This document shows, in pieces, positions 38,764 to 47,833 of a stretch of 64,000 bases of DNA. Numbering within the stretch: position 1 is the stretch's first letter; each line of letters opens with the position of its first letter. The stretch comes from Bacillus sp. P14.5 (GTDB lineage: Bacteria; Bacillota; Bacilli; Bacillales; Bacillaceae_B). The stretch covers positions 124,001 to 188,000 of the forward strand of contig NZ_NIJF01000095.1 in assembly GCF_003316765.1 (NCBI RefSeq). Reading direction: 5' to 3'. Under the pieces are notes generated by a model. That model did not search any database and was not told the origin of the DNA. It saw only the letters and a program-made list of their open reading frames with translations. The position numbers and the translations under genes are program-made.

Positions 38764-39669
38764 ATGAATGGAATTTTACCGTTATGGAAGCCGAGAGGGA
38801 TGACCTCTCACGACTGTGTTTTTAAAGTCAGAAAGATATTAAGGACAAAGAAGGTCGGCCATACAGGAACACTGGACCCTGAAGTGACTGGTGTCCTGCC
38901 GCTCTGCATCGGCAGGGGAACAAAGATTGCCGAATACATAATGAACGGCGGAAAAGCATATGAAGGTGAAGTCACTCTTGGCAGGTCCACAACAACTGAG
39001 GATGCCTGGGGCGAAACTGTCTCTGAAAAAAAGGTGAGTGAACCATTTAGCAGAGAACAGATCCTGCGCACTCTTCATTCGTTTGAGGGAGAAATCACCC
39101 AGACACCTCCCATGTTTTCTGCAGTGAAAGTGAACGGCAGAAGGCTGTATGAATATGCGCGGGAAGGGAAAACCATCGACCGTCCAAGCAGAAAGGTATC
39201 CATCCATGCTATTGAACTGCTGGATGAACGGCCTGTCTTCGAAGGAGAGACGATCAGCTTCAGATTCCGTGTTTCGTGCAGCAAAGGAACCTATATCAGG
39301 ACACTCGCGGTTGAAATCGGCGAAAAACTCGGCTATCCGGCTCACATGTCTGAATTGTGCAGGATACGGTCGGCAGCCTTTGAAGAAAAAGACTGCGTCA
39401 CGTTTAAAGAACTTGAAGAACTGGCAGGTGCAGGAGATGTTGATGAAGCTTTATTTCCGATAGAAGCTGGAATCTCTCATTTGCCGAAATGGGATTTAAG
39501 TGATACATTAGCTATGAAAGTAAAGAACGGTGCAGTGCTCGATATGCCGAATGAGTGGCCGGATAATCAAGTTGCTATGAACCATAATGGAAGGACTTTA
39601 GCGATCTATCAGGCACATCCTGAGAAAAAGGGCATTATTAAGCCTGTTAAAGTATTATTTAATGATTAG
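38764..39669 (+). CDS. truB: tRNA pseudouridine-55 synthase
   Basis: TruB makes pseudouridine 55 in the T loop of tRNAs. The catalytic Asp is in GHTGTLDPEVTGVLPLCIG near residue 40; most relatives have Ala instead of the Glu here. The motif II SAVKVNGRRLYEYAREG and the RVSCSKGTYIRTLAVEIGE region are present, with a C-terminal PUA domain. Length is 301 residues. The start is ATG after AAAGGCAGGGAAAAAC. It begins 85 bases after the repeat array and 20 bases before ribC. Confidence 0.96.
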   Translation: MNGILPLWKPRGMTSHDCVFKVRKILRTKKVGHTGTLDPEVTGVLPLCIGRGTKIAEYIMNGGKAYEGEVTLGRSTTTEDAWGETVSEKKVSEPFSREQILRTLHSFEGEITQTPPMFSAVKVNGRRLYEYAREGKTIDRPSRKVSIHAIELLDERPVFEGETISFRFRVSCSKGTYIRTLAVEIGEKLGYPAHMSELCRIRSAAFEEKDCVTFKELEELAGAGDVDEALFPIEAGISHLPKWDLSDTLAMKVKNGAVLDMPNEWPDNQVAMNHNGRTLAIYQAHPEKKGIIKPVKVLFND

Positions 39670-39688
39670 CGAAAATAGGTGAAGTCAC

Positions 39689-40633
39689 ATGAAGGTTATT
39701 ACGGTCCATCATCCCCATTCTTACACTCCAGAGGATTTTCCTCCGTTGTCGATGGCGTTAGGGTATTTTGACGGAGTCCATAAAGGACATCAAAAGGTTA
39801 TCAAAACGGCAGTCAAGGAAGCGGAGAAAAACGGCTGGAATACAGCTGTCATGACATTCGATCCACATCCTTCAGTAGTTTTGGGGCGCAAGCATAAGCA
39901 TGTACACTATATTACACCGCTTGATGATAAGATTAAGCAGATGGAAGAACTGGGTGTCGATTTTCTATTCATAGTCAGGTTTACATCTGATTTTGCCAAT
40001 CTCCACCCACAAGAATACGTTGATCAATATATTATTAATTTGAATGTCCGCCATGTTTCAGCAGGATTCGACTTTTCCTATGGAAAGCTTGGGAAAGGGA
40101 ATATGGAGACCTTGCAATTTCATTCAAGGGACAAGTTCACCTATACCACGGTGCACAAACAGACTGAACATGAAGAGAAAATCAGTTCGACCTTGATCAG
40201 GAAATACTTGAGTGAAGGTGAAACTGAAAAGGCGGCAGATCTTCTGGGGCGCTATTATGCTGCATACGGAACAGTCATTCATGGTGATAAGCGGGGAAGG
40301 AAAATAGGATTCCCTACTGCCAATATAGAGTTGGCCGATGATTACATCATACCGAGGATCGGCGTGTATGCCGTCCGGATATTTGTACAAAACCATTGGC
40401 ATAATGGAGTTGCGAACCTTGGATACAAGCCCACTTTCAACAATCCTGACGATAAGGTTCTGTCTATAGAAGTCCACATCTTTGATTATGACTCTTCTAT
40501 CTATGGTGAGGAAGTACAGGTTAAATGGTATAAATATATTCGATCAGAGAAAAAGTTCGATGGGATTGACCAATTGATTTCACAAATCGAGAAGGATAAA
40601 CAGGAAGCGGTCTCGTACTTTGAAAAATTATAG
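39689..40633 (+). CDS. ribC: Bifunctional riboflavin kinase / FAD synthetase
   Basis: RibC (RibF type) makes FMN and then FAD from riboflavin. The N-terminal FAD synthetase domain has ALGYFDGVHKGHQKVI, TFDPHPSVVLG and ISSTLIRKYLSEG; the C-terminal riboflavin kinase domain has GDKRGRKIGFPTANIEL and LGYKPTFNN. The 314 residues are normal. In B. subtilis FMN from this enzyme acts on riboflavin riboswitches, so the gene indirectly controls the rib operon. It follows truB closely. Confidence 0.95.
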   Translation: MKVITVHHPHSYTPEDFPPLSMALGYFDGVHKGHQKVIKTAVKEAEKNGWNTAVMTFDPHPSVVLGRKHKHVHYITPLDDKIKQMEELGVDFLFIVRFTSDFANLHPQEYVDQYIINLNVRHVSAGFDFSYGKLGKGNMETLQFHSRDKFTYTTVHKQTEHEEKISSTLIRKYLSEGETEKAADLLGRYYAAYGTVIHGDKRGRKIGFPTANIELADDYIIPRIGVYAVRIFVQNHWHNGVANLGYKPTFNNPDDKVLSIEVHIFDYDSSIYGEEVQVKWYKYIRSEKKFDGIDQLISQIEKDKQEAVSYFEKL

Positions 40634-40641
40634 TATTAGAC

Positions 40642-40670
40642 TTGATTTATTTTAGAAATAGTAGTATTCT
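40642..40670 (+). promoter_or_regulatory. Sigma-A promoter of rpsO
   Basis: A -35 TTGATT (40642-40647), a 17-base spacer and a -10 TATTCT (40665-40670). The leader of about 90 bases before rpsO contains GGCAGC and GCTGCTGG pieces able to pair; S15 is known to autoregulate in Bacillaceae through leader RNA, but the binding site here is not proven. Confidence 0.65.
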
Positions 40671-40767
40671 ATTTAACGTATGACAATGAACCTTTACTTG
40701 GCAGCGCGATTCACCAACGGCTGCTGGGTCACAGGGGATTTTGAAAAAATATTTGGAGGTGAAACGG

Positions 40768-41037
40768 ATGGCTATCACACAAACACGTAAAAACGAACTA
40801 ATCAATGAGTACAAAACTCATGAGAACGATACTGGATCTGCAGAAGTTCAAATTGCTATCCTTACAGAAGAAATTAACACTCTGAACGACCATTTGCGTA
40901 CGCATAAGAAAGACCACCACTCTCGTCGCGGTCTTTTGAAAATGGTAGGACGTCGTCGTAATCTTTTAACGTACCTGCGTAATAAAGATGTTGCGCGCTA
41001 CCGTGATTTGATCAACAAATTAGGTTTACGCCGATAA
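40768..41037 (+). CDS. rpsO: 30S ribosomal protein S15
   Basis: S15 binds the three-way junction of 16S rRNA early in assembly. The motifs [40 protein letters not shown] and the ending INKLGLRR are typical. The frame is open to 40741, but the GGAGGT ribosome site (40755-40760) fixes the ATG at 40768; the protein has 89 residues, the family length. Codon use is biased as in other ribosomal genes here. Confidence 0.98.
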   Translation: MAITQTRKNELINEYKTHENDTGSAEVQIAILTEEINTLNDHLRTHKKDHHSRRGLLKMVGRRRNLLTYLRNKDVARYRDLINKLGLRR

Positions 41038-41047
41038 GTGACTCAGG

Positions 41048-41073
41048 AAGCGGGATTTTTTCCCGCTTTTTAT
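41048..41073 (+). terminator. Intrinsic terminator after rpsO
   Basis: AAGCGGGA (41048-41055) pairs with TCCCGCTT (41061-41068), loop of five T, followed by more T. It separates rpsO from pnpA. Confidence 0.9.
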
Positions 41074-41114
41074 TTAGGTTTTAGGCAATCGCTATGATGG
41101 GAATACTGCTAACC

Positions 41115-41169
41115 AAACAATCAAGAATGAAGCAGCAAAAAGCTTTTGCTTTTTCATTTTTGATTGTTT
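41115..41169. repeat. Long palindrome between rpsO and pnpA
   Basis: AAACAATCAA-G-AATGAA on the left pairs with TTCATT-T-TTGATTGTTT on the right, and AGCAAAAAGCTTTTGCT lies in the middle. Nearly all of the 55 bases pair. The arms are A+T rich and symmetrical, so it could stop transcription from either side or be an RNase target in the pnpA leader. Confidence 0.8.
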
Positions 41170-41396
41170 ACTTTCATACTTGGAAGTTTGCGGATTTATT
41201 CGCTGGACAGTATTTTCAATGGTGCTGCTGGAAACTTTATAATTCTAAAAGTGGCGGTATGTGAGAATATTCCCTTTTAGGATAAGTCACAATACATATA
41301 AAAGTCGTTAATTCAATTAAAAATGGTGTATATCAGCTTCAAGGGTATGAGAGAAACCGAATACTCTTAATTGAGAAGTAAAGAGAGGGGTTCATT

Positions 41397-43517
41397 ATGG
41401 GACAAGAAACAAAAGAATTTTCCATAGATTGGGCAGGCAGGAATTTAACAGTAGAATATGGCCAACTGGCTAAGCAGGCAAACGGAGCGGTAATGATCCG
41501 TTATGGTGATACAGCTGTACTAAGCTCGGCAACAGCATCGAAACAGCCAAAGCCGCTTGATTTCTTCCCGTTGACGGTCAACTATGAAGAGCGATTATAC
41601 GCAGTAGGTAAAATCCCAGGAGGGTTCATCAAGCGTGAAGGGCGTCCAAGTGAAAGGGCGATCCTGGCAAGCCGCTTGATTGACAGACCTATCCGTCCAT
41701 TATTCGCTGACGGGTTTAGAAATGAAGTGCAGGTCATCAGCATGGTCATGAGTGTGGATCAGGATTGTTCTTCTGAAATGGCTGCAATGTTTGGTTCTTC
41801 CCTTGCATTGACTGTATCTGATATTCCCTTCCAAGGACCGATTGCCGGTGTGCAGGTTGGATTGATTCAAGGCGACTTTATTATCAACCCGAATGTTGAA
41901 CAGCTTGAAAAGAGTGAAATCAACCTGATTGTTGCCGGAACTAAAGACGCTATCAACATGGTTGAAGCAGGTGCTGACGAAGTTCCTGAAGAAACGATGC
42001 TTGAAGCGATCATGTTCGGTCATGAAGAAATCAAAAAATTGATTTCCTTCCAGGAAGAAATTGCAGCACAAGTCGGCAAAGAGAAGATGGAAGTTGAGCT
42101 TTATCAAATCGACCAGGAACTTGAAGCGGAAGTCCGCGGCATTTGTGAGGAAGATATGATCAAAGCGATTCAAGTACAGGAGAAACATGCACGCGAATCA
42201 GCGATCAAAGAAGTTAAAGATGAAGTCATTGCTAAATTCGAAGAGAAAGAAGCGGATGATGTTCAGCTTAAACAAGTCAAGCAGGTACTGGACAAGCTGG
42301 TCAAAGGTGAAGTGCGCCGCTTGATCACAGAAGAAAAGTTACGTCCTGATGGGCGCGGCCTGGATGAAATCCGCCCGCTTGCTTCACAAGTCGGCCTGCT
42401 TCCAAGAACGCACGGTTCAGGCTTGTTCACAAGAGGCCAGACTCAGGCGTTAAGCATTTGTACGCTTGGAGCGCTTGGAGATGTACAGATCCTTGATGGG
42501 CTGGGCCTTGAAGAAACCAAACGTTTCATGCATCATTATAATTTCCCATTATTCAGTGTCGGAGAAACAGGACCGATACGTGGACCGGGCCGCCGCGAAA
42601 TCGGTCATGGAGCTTTGGGAGAAAGAGCGCTGGAACCAATCATTCCTAATGAGAAGGATTTCCCTTATACAATCCGTCTTGTTTCTGAAGTGTTGGAATC
42701 CAATGGTTCTACTTCACAAGCGAGTATTTGCGCCAGTACTCTTGCCATGATGGATGCCGGGGTGCCAATCAAAGCACCTGTAGCCGGTATTGCCATGGGT
42801 CTGATTCAATCTGGAGAGCACTACTCAATCCTGACTGATATTCAAGGTATGGAAGACCATTTAGGAGACATGGACTTTAAAGTGGCAGGTACTTCTAAAG
42901 GTGTAACAGCACTGCAAATGGATATTAAAATCGAAGGCCTTTCAAGGGAAATCCTTGAAGAAGCGCTTCAGCAGGCTAAGAGCGGCCGCATGCATATCCT
43001 TGACAGCATGCTCTCAACAATTTCTGAATCCCGCGGAGAACTGTCACAATACGCGCCTAAGATCCTTATGATGGCTATCAATCCTGATAAAATCAGAGAT
43101 GTTATCGGGCCAAGCGGAAAACAAATCAATAAAATCATTGAAGAAACCGGCGTGAAAATCGATATAGAACAAGATGGCACTGTATTCATCTCTTCCATCG
43201 ATGAAGAAATGAACAAAAAGGCCAAAAAGATCATTGAGGACATTGTTCGTGAAGTCGAAGTCGGGCAGTTATATCTTGGTAAAGTGAAACGTATCGAGAA
43301 ATTCGGAGCTTTTGTTGAAATCTTTAACGGAAAAGACGGATTGGTTCATATCTCCGAACTTGCGGAAGAACGAATCGGCAAAGTTGAAGATGTTGTCAGC
43401 ATTGGTGACGAACTGTTAGTGAAAGTGACTGAAATCGATCGACAAGGCCGTGTAAACCTTTCCCGTAAAGCGGTAATCAAAGAGCAGCGCGAAAAGGCTG
43501 AGCAGGCAGAAAAATAA
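41397..43517 (+). CDS. pnpA: Polynucleotide phosphorylase
   Basis: PNPase degrades RNA 3' to 5' with phosphate and is a partner in the Bacillus RNA degradation network. It has two RNase PH domains (about 10-140 and 310-530; the second has [20 protein letters not shown] and [19 protein letters not shown]), a KH domain ([20 protein letters not shown]) and a C-terminal S1 domain ([16 protein letters not shown]). Length is 706 residues. The ribosome site is GAGAGGGG. A 360-base spacer with a long palindrome precedes it. Confidence 0.97.
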   Translation: MGQETKEFSIDWAGRNLTVEYGQLAKQANGAVMIRYGDTAVLSSATASKQPKPLDFFPLTVNYEERLYAVGKIPGGFIKREGRPSERAILASRLIDRPIRPLFADGFRNEVQVISMVMSVDQDCSSEMAAMFGSSLALTVSDIPFQGPIAGVQVGLIQGDFIINPNVEQLEKSEINLIVAGTKDAINMVEAGADEVPEETMLEAIMFGHEEIKKLISFQEEIAAQVGKEKMEVELYQIDQELEAEVRGICEEDMIKAIQVQEKHARESAIKEVKDEVIAKFEEKEADDVQLKQVKQVLDKLVKGEVRRLITEEKLRPDGRGLDEIRPLASQVGLLPRTHGSGLFTRGQTQALSICTLGALGDVQILDGLGLEETKRFMHHYNFPLFSVGETGPIRGPGRREIGHGALGERALEPIIPNEKDFPYTIRLVSEVLESNGSTSQASICASTLAMMDAGVPIKAPVAGIAMGLIQSGEHYSILTDIQGMEDHLGDMDFKVAGTSKGVTALQMDIKIEGLSREILEEALQQAKSGRMHILDSMLSTISESRGELSQYAPKILMMAINPDKIRDVIGPSGKQINKIIEETGVKIDIEQDGTVFISSIDEEMNKKAKKIIEDIVREVEVGQLYLGKVKRIEKFGAFVEIFNGKDGLVHISELAEERIGKVEDVVSIGDELLVKVTEIDRQGRVNLSRKAVIKEQREKAEQAEK

Positions 43518-43532
43518 GAACTACAACAGATT

Positions 43533-43565
43533 AGAGCTGGCCGTTATGGTCAGCTCTTTTTTATT
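43533..43565 (+). terminator. Intrinsic terminator after pnpA
   Basis: AGAGCTGGCC (43533-43542) pairs with GGTCAGCTCT (43548-43557), with one G-T pair, and is followed by six or more T. The next 300 bases up to ylxY hold no credible gene; a 69-codon frame at 43583 has no ribosome site. Confidence 0.9.
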
Positions 43566-43866
43566 TTCTAAGACCTTGGCTGGTGACTAAAACGATGGGA
43601 AGCAGGTTCATCTTCAGCACACAAGGGACCGTATCCACTGAAACGGACTTAGCTCGTCGGGGTCAAATAATTTCTAACATATCAAATGGGAAGATCGGTT
43701 ATTTCTCTTGTGTACGGTTGCCAGCCGGGGCTGAATCATGGCGCTTATTCTTTGTTCTTGTGGTTGTACATTTGGAGACACCGTATCCTTAACAGCCTGA
43801 TTTGACGGGTTCTAGCCTGTCCCTGTTTATCATATGCTGTTAGGGATAAGAAAGGGTGATCGAAAG

Positions 43867-44865
43867 ATGAATTATAAAATACTGACAGGCGCAGCGGTTT
43901 GTATTGCTCTGGCCGTATTATCTGTCAGCAATCCAATGACAGCCCAATATGTCAGCAGTTTAAAAGAGACGGCGGTTCCTGTAGATGGAAAGCCTGGAGA
44001 ATTGCTTGGGAAAATTAAATCAGAAGCCGGTAAATATGAAGTTCCTCCCGTGAATGCCAAAAATGATCCTGTATGGAAAGCAACACCAGGATATAATGGC
44101 TTAAAGGTGAATATTAAGAGTTCTTATGAGAAAATGAAAGAAGACGGCAATTTTGACAGTGAGCGTTTAGTTTTCGAACAGGTCCCGCCAAAAGTGCATC
44201 TCTCTGCTCTGCCGCCGCTTCCTATATATAGAGGAAATCCGGAAAAACCTATGGCTTCGTTTATAATCAATGTAGCTTGGGGAAATGAATACATACCGGA
44301 TATGCTGGCAACTTTGAAAAAGCACCAGGTGTATGCAACGTTTTTTTTGGAAGGAAGATGGGTGAAGGAGAATCCTGAACTGGCAAAGATGATTGCAGAG
44401 TCTGGACATGAAATTGGAAATCATTCTTATTCGCATCCTAAAATGGAAACATTGTCTCCTGAAAAAATCAGGGAAGAAATATCAAAGACAAATGAAATCA
44501 TCGAAGCGACAACCGGCAGAAGAGTGAATCTATTCGGCCCTCCGAGCGGCGGGTTTAATGAGGAAGTTGTGAAAATTGCGGACGAGCACAAAATGAAAAC
44601 GATTTTGTGGAGTGTTGATACAATAGACTGGCAAAAACCTTCACCAAGTGTCATAGTAGAAAGAGTAACTACAAAATTGCATAATGGTGCGCTCATTTTG
44701 ATGCATCCCACATCGTCAACTTCATCAGCGCTGCCTGCTCTTATAACCGCAATTAAAAAAGAAGAATTAAGAATTGGAACAGTCTCTAGTTTACTGAAGG
44801 AAGAAAGAATTATAAAAACAGGAAATAATTCTCTCCTAAAAGGAAAAAGTAATCATAAGAACTAG
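43867..44865 (+). CDS. ylxY: YlxY, NodB-like polysaccharide deacetylase family protein
   Basis: A 332-residue exported or membrane-anchored protein with one N-terminal hydrophobic segment and a NodB fold (about 130-300). The first metal motif, TFDDG in active enzymes, is replaced by IINVAWGNEY, so the catalytic Asp pair is missing, while the zinc histidines in GNHSYSHPKM and the LMHPT motif remain. B. subtilis YlxY has the same change, so this is a family feature and the activity is doubtful. The start is the ATG at 43867, seven bases after AAGGGTGA; an earlier in-frame ATG at 43834 has no ribosome site. Confidence 0.9.
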   Translation: MNYKILTGAAVCIALAVLSVSNPMTAQYVSSLKETAVPVDGKPGELLGKIKSEAGKYEVPPVNAKNDPVWKATPGYNGLKVNIKSSYEKMKEDGNFDSERLVFEQVPPKVHLSALPPLPIYRGNPEKPMASFIINVAWGNEYIPDMLATLKKHQVYATFFLEGRWVKENPELAKMIAESGHEIGNHSYSHPKMETLSPEKIREEISKTNEIIEATTGRRVNLFGPPSGGFNEEVVKIADEHKMKTILWSVDTIDWQKPSPSVIVERVTTKLHNGALILMHPTSSTSSALPALITAIKKEELRIGTVSSLLKEERIIKTGNNSLLKGKSNHKN

Positions 44866-44898
44866 AAGATGTTGACAACATGAACAGGAGGAATTTTT

Positions 44899-46143
44899 TT
44901 GATTAAAAAATATACATGCTCAAATGGTCTAAGAATCGTTCTGGAAGAGATTCCGACTGTCCGCTCCGTTGCGATCGGCATATGGATTGGTACTGGTTCT
45001 CGTCATGAGAATAAAGAAAACAACGGCATTTCCCATTTCCTCGAGCACATGTTTTTTAAAGGTACGGAAACCCGCAGTGCCCGGGAAATCGCTGAATCCT
45101 TCGATAGCATCGGAGGACAGGTCAATGCGTTTACGTCAAAAGAATATACGTGTTATTACGCTAAAGTACTTGATAATCATGCGAAGTATGCACTGGATAC
45201 TCTTGCGGACATGTTCTTTAACTCTGCATTTGACGAAGAAGAATTAAAGAAGGAAAAGAACGTTGTGTATGAGGAAATTAAAATGTATGAAGATACTCCT
45301 GATGATATCGTCCATGACGTACTCAGCAAGGCAGTCTACGAGAGTCACCCTTTGGGATATCCAATCTTGGGCACAGAGGAGACTCTTGATAAATTCAATG
45401 GCCAGACACTAAGGGATTACATGCATAATATGTACACTCCTGATAATGTAGTCGTTTCAGTCGCTGGAAATGTAGATGCTTCGTTCATTAAAGAAGTTGA
45501 AAATCTTTTTGGGAACTATGAGGGCGGTAAAGGACACGAGAAAAACGAGGTTCCTTCATTCCATCAGAATAAAGTATCCAAGAAGAAAGAAACAGAACAG
45601 GCTCACTTATGCCTTGGATATCCAGGGCTGCAAATCGGCCATGATGATGTATACAGTTTGATTGTGCTGAACAATGTTCTGGGAGGCAGCATGTCTTCCC
45701 GCTTGTTCCAGGAAGTACGTGAACAGAGGGGACTTGCTTATTCTGTGTTTTCCTATCATTCTGCCTATGAAGACAGCGGAATGCTTACAATCTATGGAGG
45801 TACAGGAGCCAAGCAATTGAACCAATTGTTTGATACAATTCAATCCACACTGGATACCTTGACAGCAGAAGGAATCACTGCGAAAGAATTGACTAACAGC
45901 AAAGAGCAGCTCAAAGGGAATTTGATGCTCAGCCTTGAAAGCACAAACAGCAGAATGAGCAGAAATGGAAAGAATGAATTATTACTTAAAAAACACCGCT
46001 CACTTGATGAAATCGTTGAGGAAATAGATGGAGTATCAATTGACAGGGTTAACAACCTGGGCAAAGAAATTTTCAGCAATGACTTTTCTGTTGCACTTAT
46101 CAGTCCCGATGGCCAAATGCCTTCCAATATAAAGCTAGCGTAA
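44899..46143 (+). CDS. mlpA: M16-family zinc protease MlpA (YmxG)
   Basis: A pitrilysin-type (M16) peptidase of 414 residues, called MlpA in B. subtilis where it affects extracellular protease expression. The inverted zinc motif HFLEH is in GISHFLEHMFFKGT near residue 49, and the third ligand Glu is in EEIKMYEDTPDD. The second, inactive half has YGGTGAKQLNQLFD and a basic region. The TTG start at 44899 follows CAGGAGG and a seven-T run. A terminator follows. Confidence 0.93.
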   Translation: MIKKYTCSNGLRIVLEEIPTVRSVAIGIWIGTGSRHENKENNGISHFLEHMFFKGTETRSAREIAESFDSIGGQVNAFTSKEYTCYYAKVLDNHAKYALDTLADMFFNSAFDEEELKKEKNVVYEEIKMYEDTPDDIVHDVLSKAVYESHPLGYPILGTEETLDKFNGQTLRDYMHNMYTPDNVVVSVAGNVDASFIKEVENLFGNYEGGKGHEKNEVPSFHQNKVSKKKETEQAHLCLGYPGLQIGHDDVYSLIVLNNVLGGSMSSRLFQEVREQRGLAYSVFSYHSAYEDSGMLTIYGGTGAKQLNQLFDTIQSTLDTLTAEGITAKELTNSKEQLKGNLMLSLESTNSRMSRNGKNELLLKKHRSLDEIVEEIDGVSIDRVNNLGKEIFSNDFSVALISPDGQMPSNIKLA

Positions 46144-46148
46144 TTTCC

Positions 46149-46181
46149 AGCTTCGCCCTTAAAGGGGACGGAGCTTTTTTT
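46149..46181 (+). terminator. Intrinsic terminator after mlpA
   Basis: AGCTTCGCCC and GGGGACGGAGCT pair imperfectly (46149-46175) and are followed by seven T. It lies six bases after the mlpA stop. Confidence 0.8.
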
Positions 46182-46315
46182 ATCTCAGTCTTAAAATCAC
46201 GGAAATTTCTATCTACACTTCTAAAATGGAAAAGCATTTTATACATTTAGTATAGGGATTAAAATATATAGAGCTGGATCTCGAAGGGTCTATAACTAAA
46301 AAGCGGGGGATTCAT

Positions 46316-46549
46316 ATGCGTCTTAGTGAGTTGAGCGGAAAGGAAATAGTGGATTACAAAAGAGCTGAGAGACTTGGGGTGCTCGGGCAGACCGACCTTG
46401 AATTCAATGAACGAACAGGTCAAATCAATGCACTTGTCATTCCTACTGGCAAGTGGATGAGAAAGCAGAGCGCTGAAATCAGGGTGCCCTGGCATCATAT
46501 CAGAACAATTGGTTCAGACATGATTATATTGGAAGTTTCGGAAGATTAG
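46316..46549 (+). CDS. ymxH: YlmC/YmxH family PRC-barrel protein
   Basis: A 77-residue protein consisting of one PRC-barrel-like domain, with the family start MRLSELSGKEIVDYKRAERL and the segment LGQTDLEFNERTGQINALVI, then VPWHHIRTIGSDMIILEV. Family members are linked with sporulation in Bacillus, but the molecular role is unknown. The ATG follows GCGGGGG. It sits between mlpA and the dipicolinate genes as in B. subtilis. A strong terminator follows. Confidence 0.9.
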   Translation: MRLSELSGKEIVDYKRAERLGVLGQTDLEFNERTGQINALVIPTGKWMRKQSAEIRVPWHHIRTIGSDMIILEVSED

Positions 46550-46553
46550 CAGT

Positions 46554-46583
46554 AAAAAACCTCCTTGCCTAAGGAGGTTTTTT
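46554..46583 (+). terminator. Intrinsic terminator after ymxH
   Basis: AAAAAACCTCCTT (46554-46566) pairs perfectly with AAGGAGGTTTTTT (46571-46583) around a four-base loop. The symmetrical A/T tracts make it able to act in both directions. Confidence 0.93.
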
Positions 46584-46670
46584 ATGGATAGAAACTTTTG
46601 AAGATCAAGGGAAGATTTACGTTTATTTATAGGTAAGTTCATATGACTGCTAGTGCAGAGAAGTGAGGAA

Positions 46671-47634
46671 GGATTTCAGGCAGCTCATGACCTCAATAGA
46701 GAGAGGTGGATACACGAGTGAACGCTTTTCAGGCATCTCATGTCCTCAGAAGAGAGAGGTGGATACACGAGTGAACGCTTTTCAGGCATCTCATGTCCTC
46801 AGAAGAGAGCGGTGGATACACGAGTGGGCGGTTTATGGGCAACTCATGTCCTCAGAAGAGAGAGGTGGATACATGAGTGGGTGGTTTTCAGGCATCTCAT
46901 GTCCTCAGAAGAGAGAGATGGATACACGAGTGGGCGGTTTATGGACAACTCATGTCCTCAGAAGAGAGCGGTGGATACATGAGTGGGCGGTTTTCAGGCA
47001 TCTCATGTCCTCAGAAGAGAGCGGTGGATACACGAGTGAACGGTTTTCAGGCATCTCATGACCTCAGAAGAGAGCGGTGGATACACGAGTGAGCCGGTTT
47101 TCAGGCAGCTCATGTCCTCAGAAGAGAGCGGTGGATACACGAGTGAACGGTTTTCAGGCATCTCATGACCTCAGAAGAGAGCGGTGGATACATAAGTGGA
47201 CGTTAATAAAGCAACTCGTGTCCTCAGAAGAGAGAGGTGGATACACGAGTGAGCGGTTTTCAGGCAGCTCATGTCCTCAGAAGAGAGCGGTGGATACACG
47301 AGTGGACGGTTTTCAGGCAACTCATGTCCTCAGAAGAGAGCAGTGGATACACGAGTGAACGGTTTTCAGGCAACTCATGTCCTCAGAAGAGAGCGGTGGA
47401 TACACGAGTGAACGATTTTCAGGCAGCTCATGACCTCAGAAGAGAGCAGTGGATACACGAGTGGACGTTAATAAAGCAACTCGTGTACTCAAAATAATGG
47501 AGTGGATACACGAGTGGGCGGTTTTCAGGCAGCTCATGTCCTCAGAAGAGAGAGGCGGATACATGAGTGAGCGGTTTTTAGGCAACTCATGTCCTCAGAA
47601 GAGAGAGGTGGATACACGAGTGAGCAGTTTTTGA
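46671..47634. repeat. 53-bp tandem array, 18 units, between ymxH and dpaA
   Basis: Eighteen units are counted by the marker TGGATACA (TGGATACA starts at 46707, 46760, 46813 and onward to 47609). All steps are 53 bases except one of 54. The core is CTCATGTCCTCAGAAGAGAG, then CGGTGGATACACGAGTG and GGTTTTCAGGCA. ACTCATGT (or ACTCGTGT) can pair with ACACGAGT (or ACATGAGT) within each unit. Variants recur at 106 bases (GTTTATGG units near 46830 and 46936) and 265 bases (GTTAATAAAGCAACTCGTG near 47202 and 47467), showing block duplications. All three + frames are open in most units, because the unit lacks stops, not because it is a gene. Confidence 0.95.
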
Positions 47635-47743
47635 GCAACAATTATTGAAACTCAACAACCATAAATTTATTATCCGAACTAAGGTTCACTCTTTCAAAAG
47701 AGCCCTGATTACCCTAAGAATATGGTTTTTTTCATGCGCCACT

Positions 47744-47772
47744 CACCCATTCCCTTTCCCCTTCATACAATG
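47744..47772 (+). promoter_or_regulatory. Candidate sigma-K promoter of dpaA-dpaB
   Basis: CACC (47744-47747), a 16-base spacer and CATACAATG (47764-47772) resemble the sigma-K pattern (AC at -35, CATA at -10). The spoVF operon is transcribed in the mother cell under sigma-K in B. subtilis, which supports the reading. Confidence 0.55.
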
Positions 47773-47833
47773 TTGAAGTGATAAACCTTTGCAGGTGGCA
47801 ACGCGATTACGTAAAAAGAAGGTGAAAGCATTG

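Noticed and set aside
43583..43792. A 69-codon frame after pnpA
   Set aside because: It lies just after a terminator, has no ribosome site, and resembles nothing I recognise.
46663..47634. Several open frames of 60-130 codons inside the 53-bp array, with repeated peptides such as VLRRERWIHEW
   Set aside because: The unit has no stop in any + frame and 53 is not a multiple of three, so all frames stay open by chance; there is no ribosome site or non-repeat domain.
46671..47634. CRISPR array
   Set aside because: The repeats are directly adjacent with no unique spacers, and there are no cas genes.
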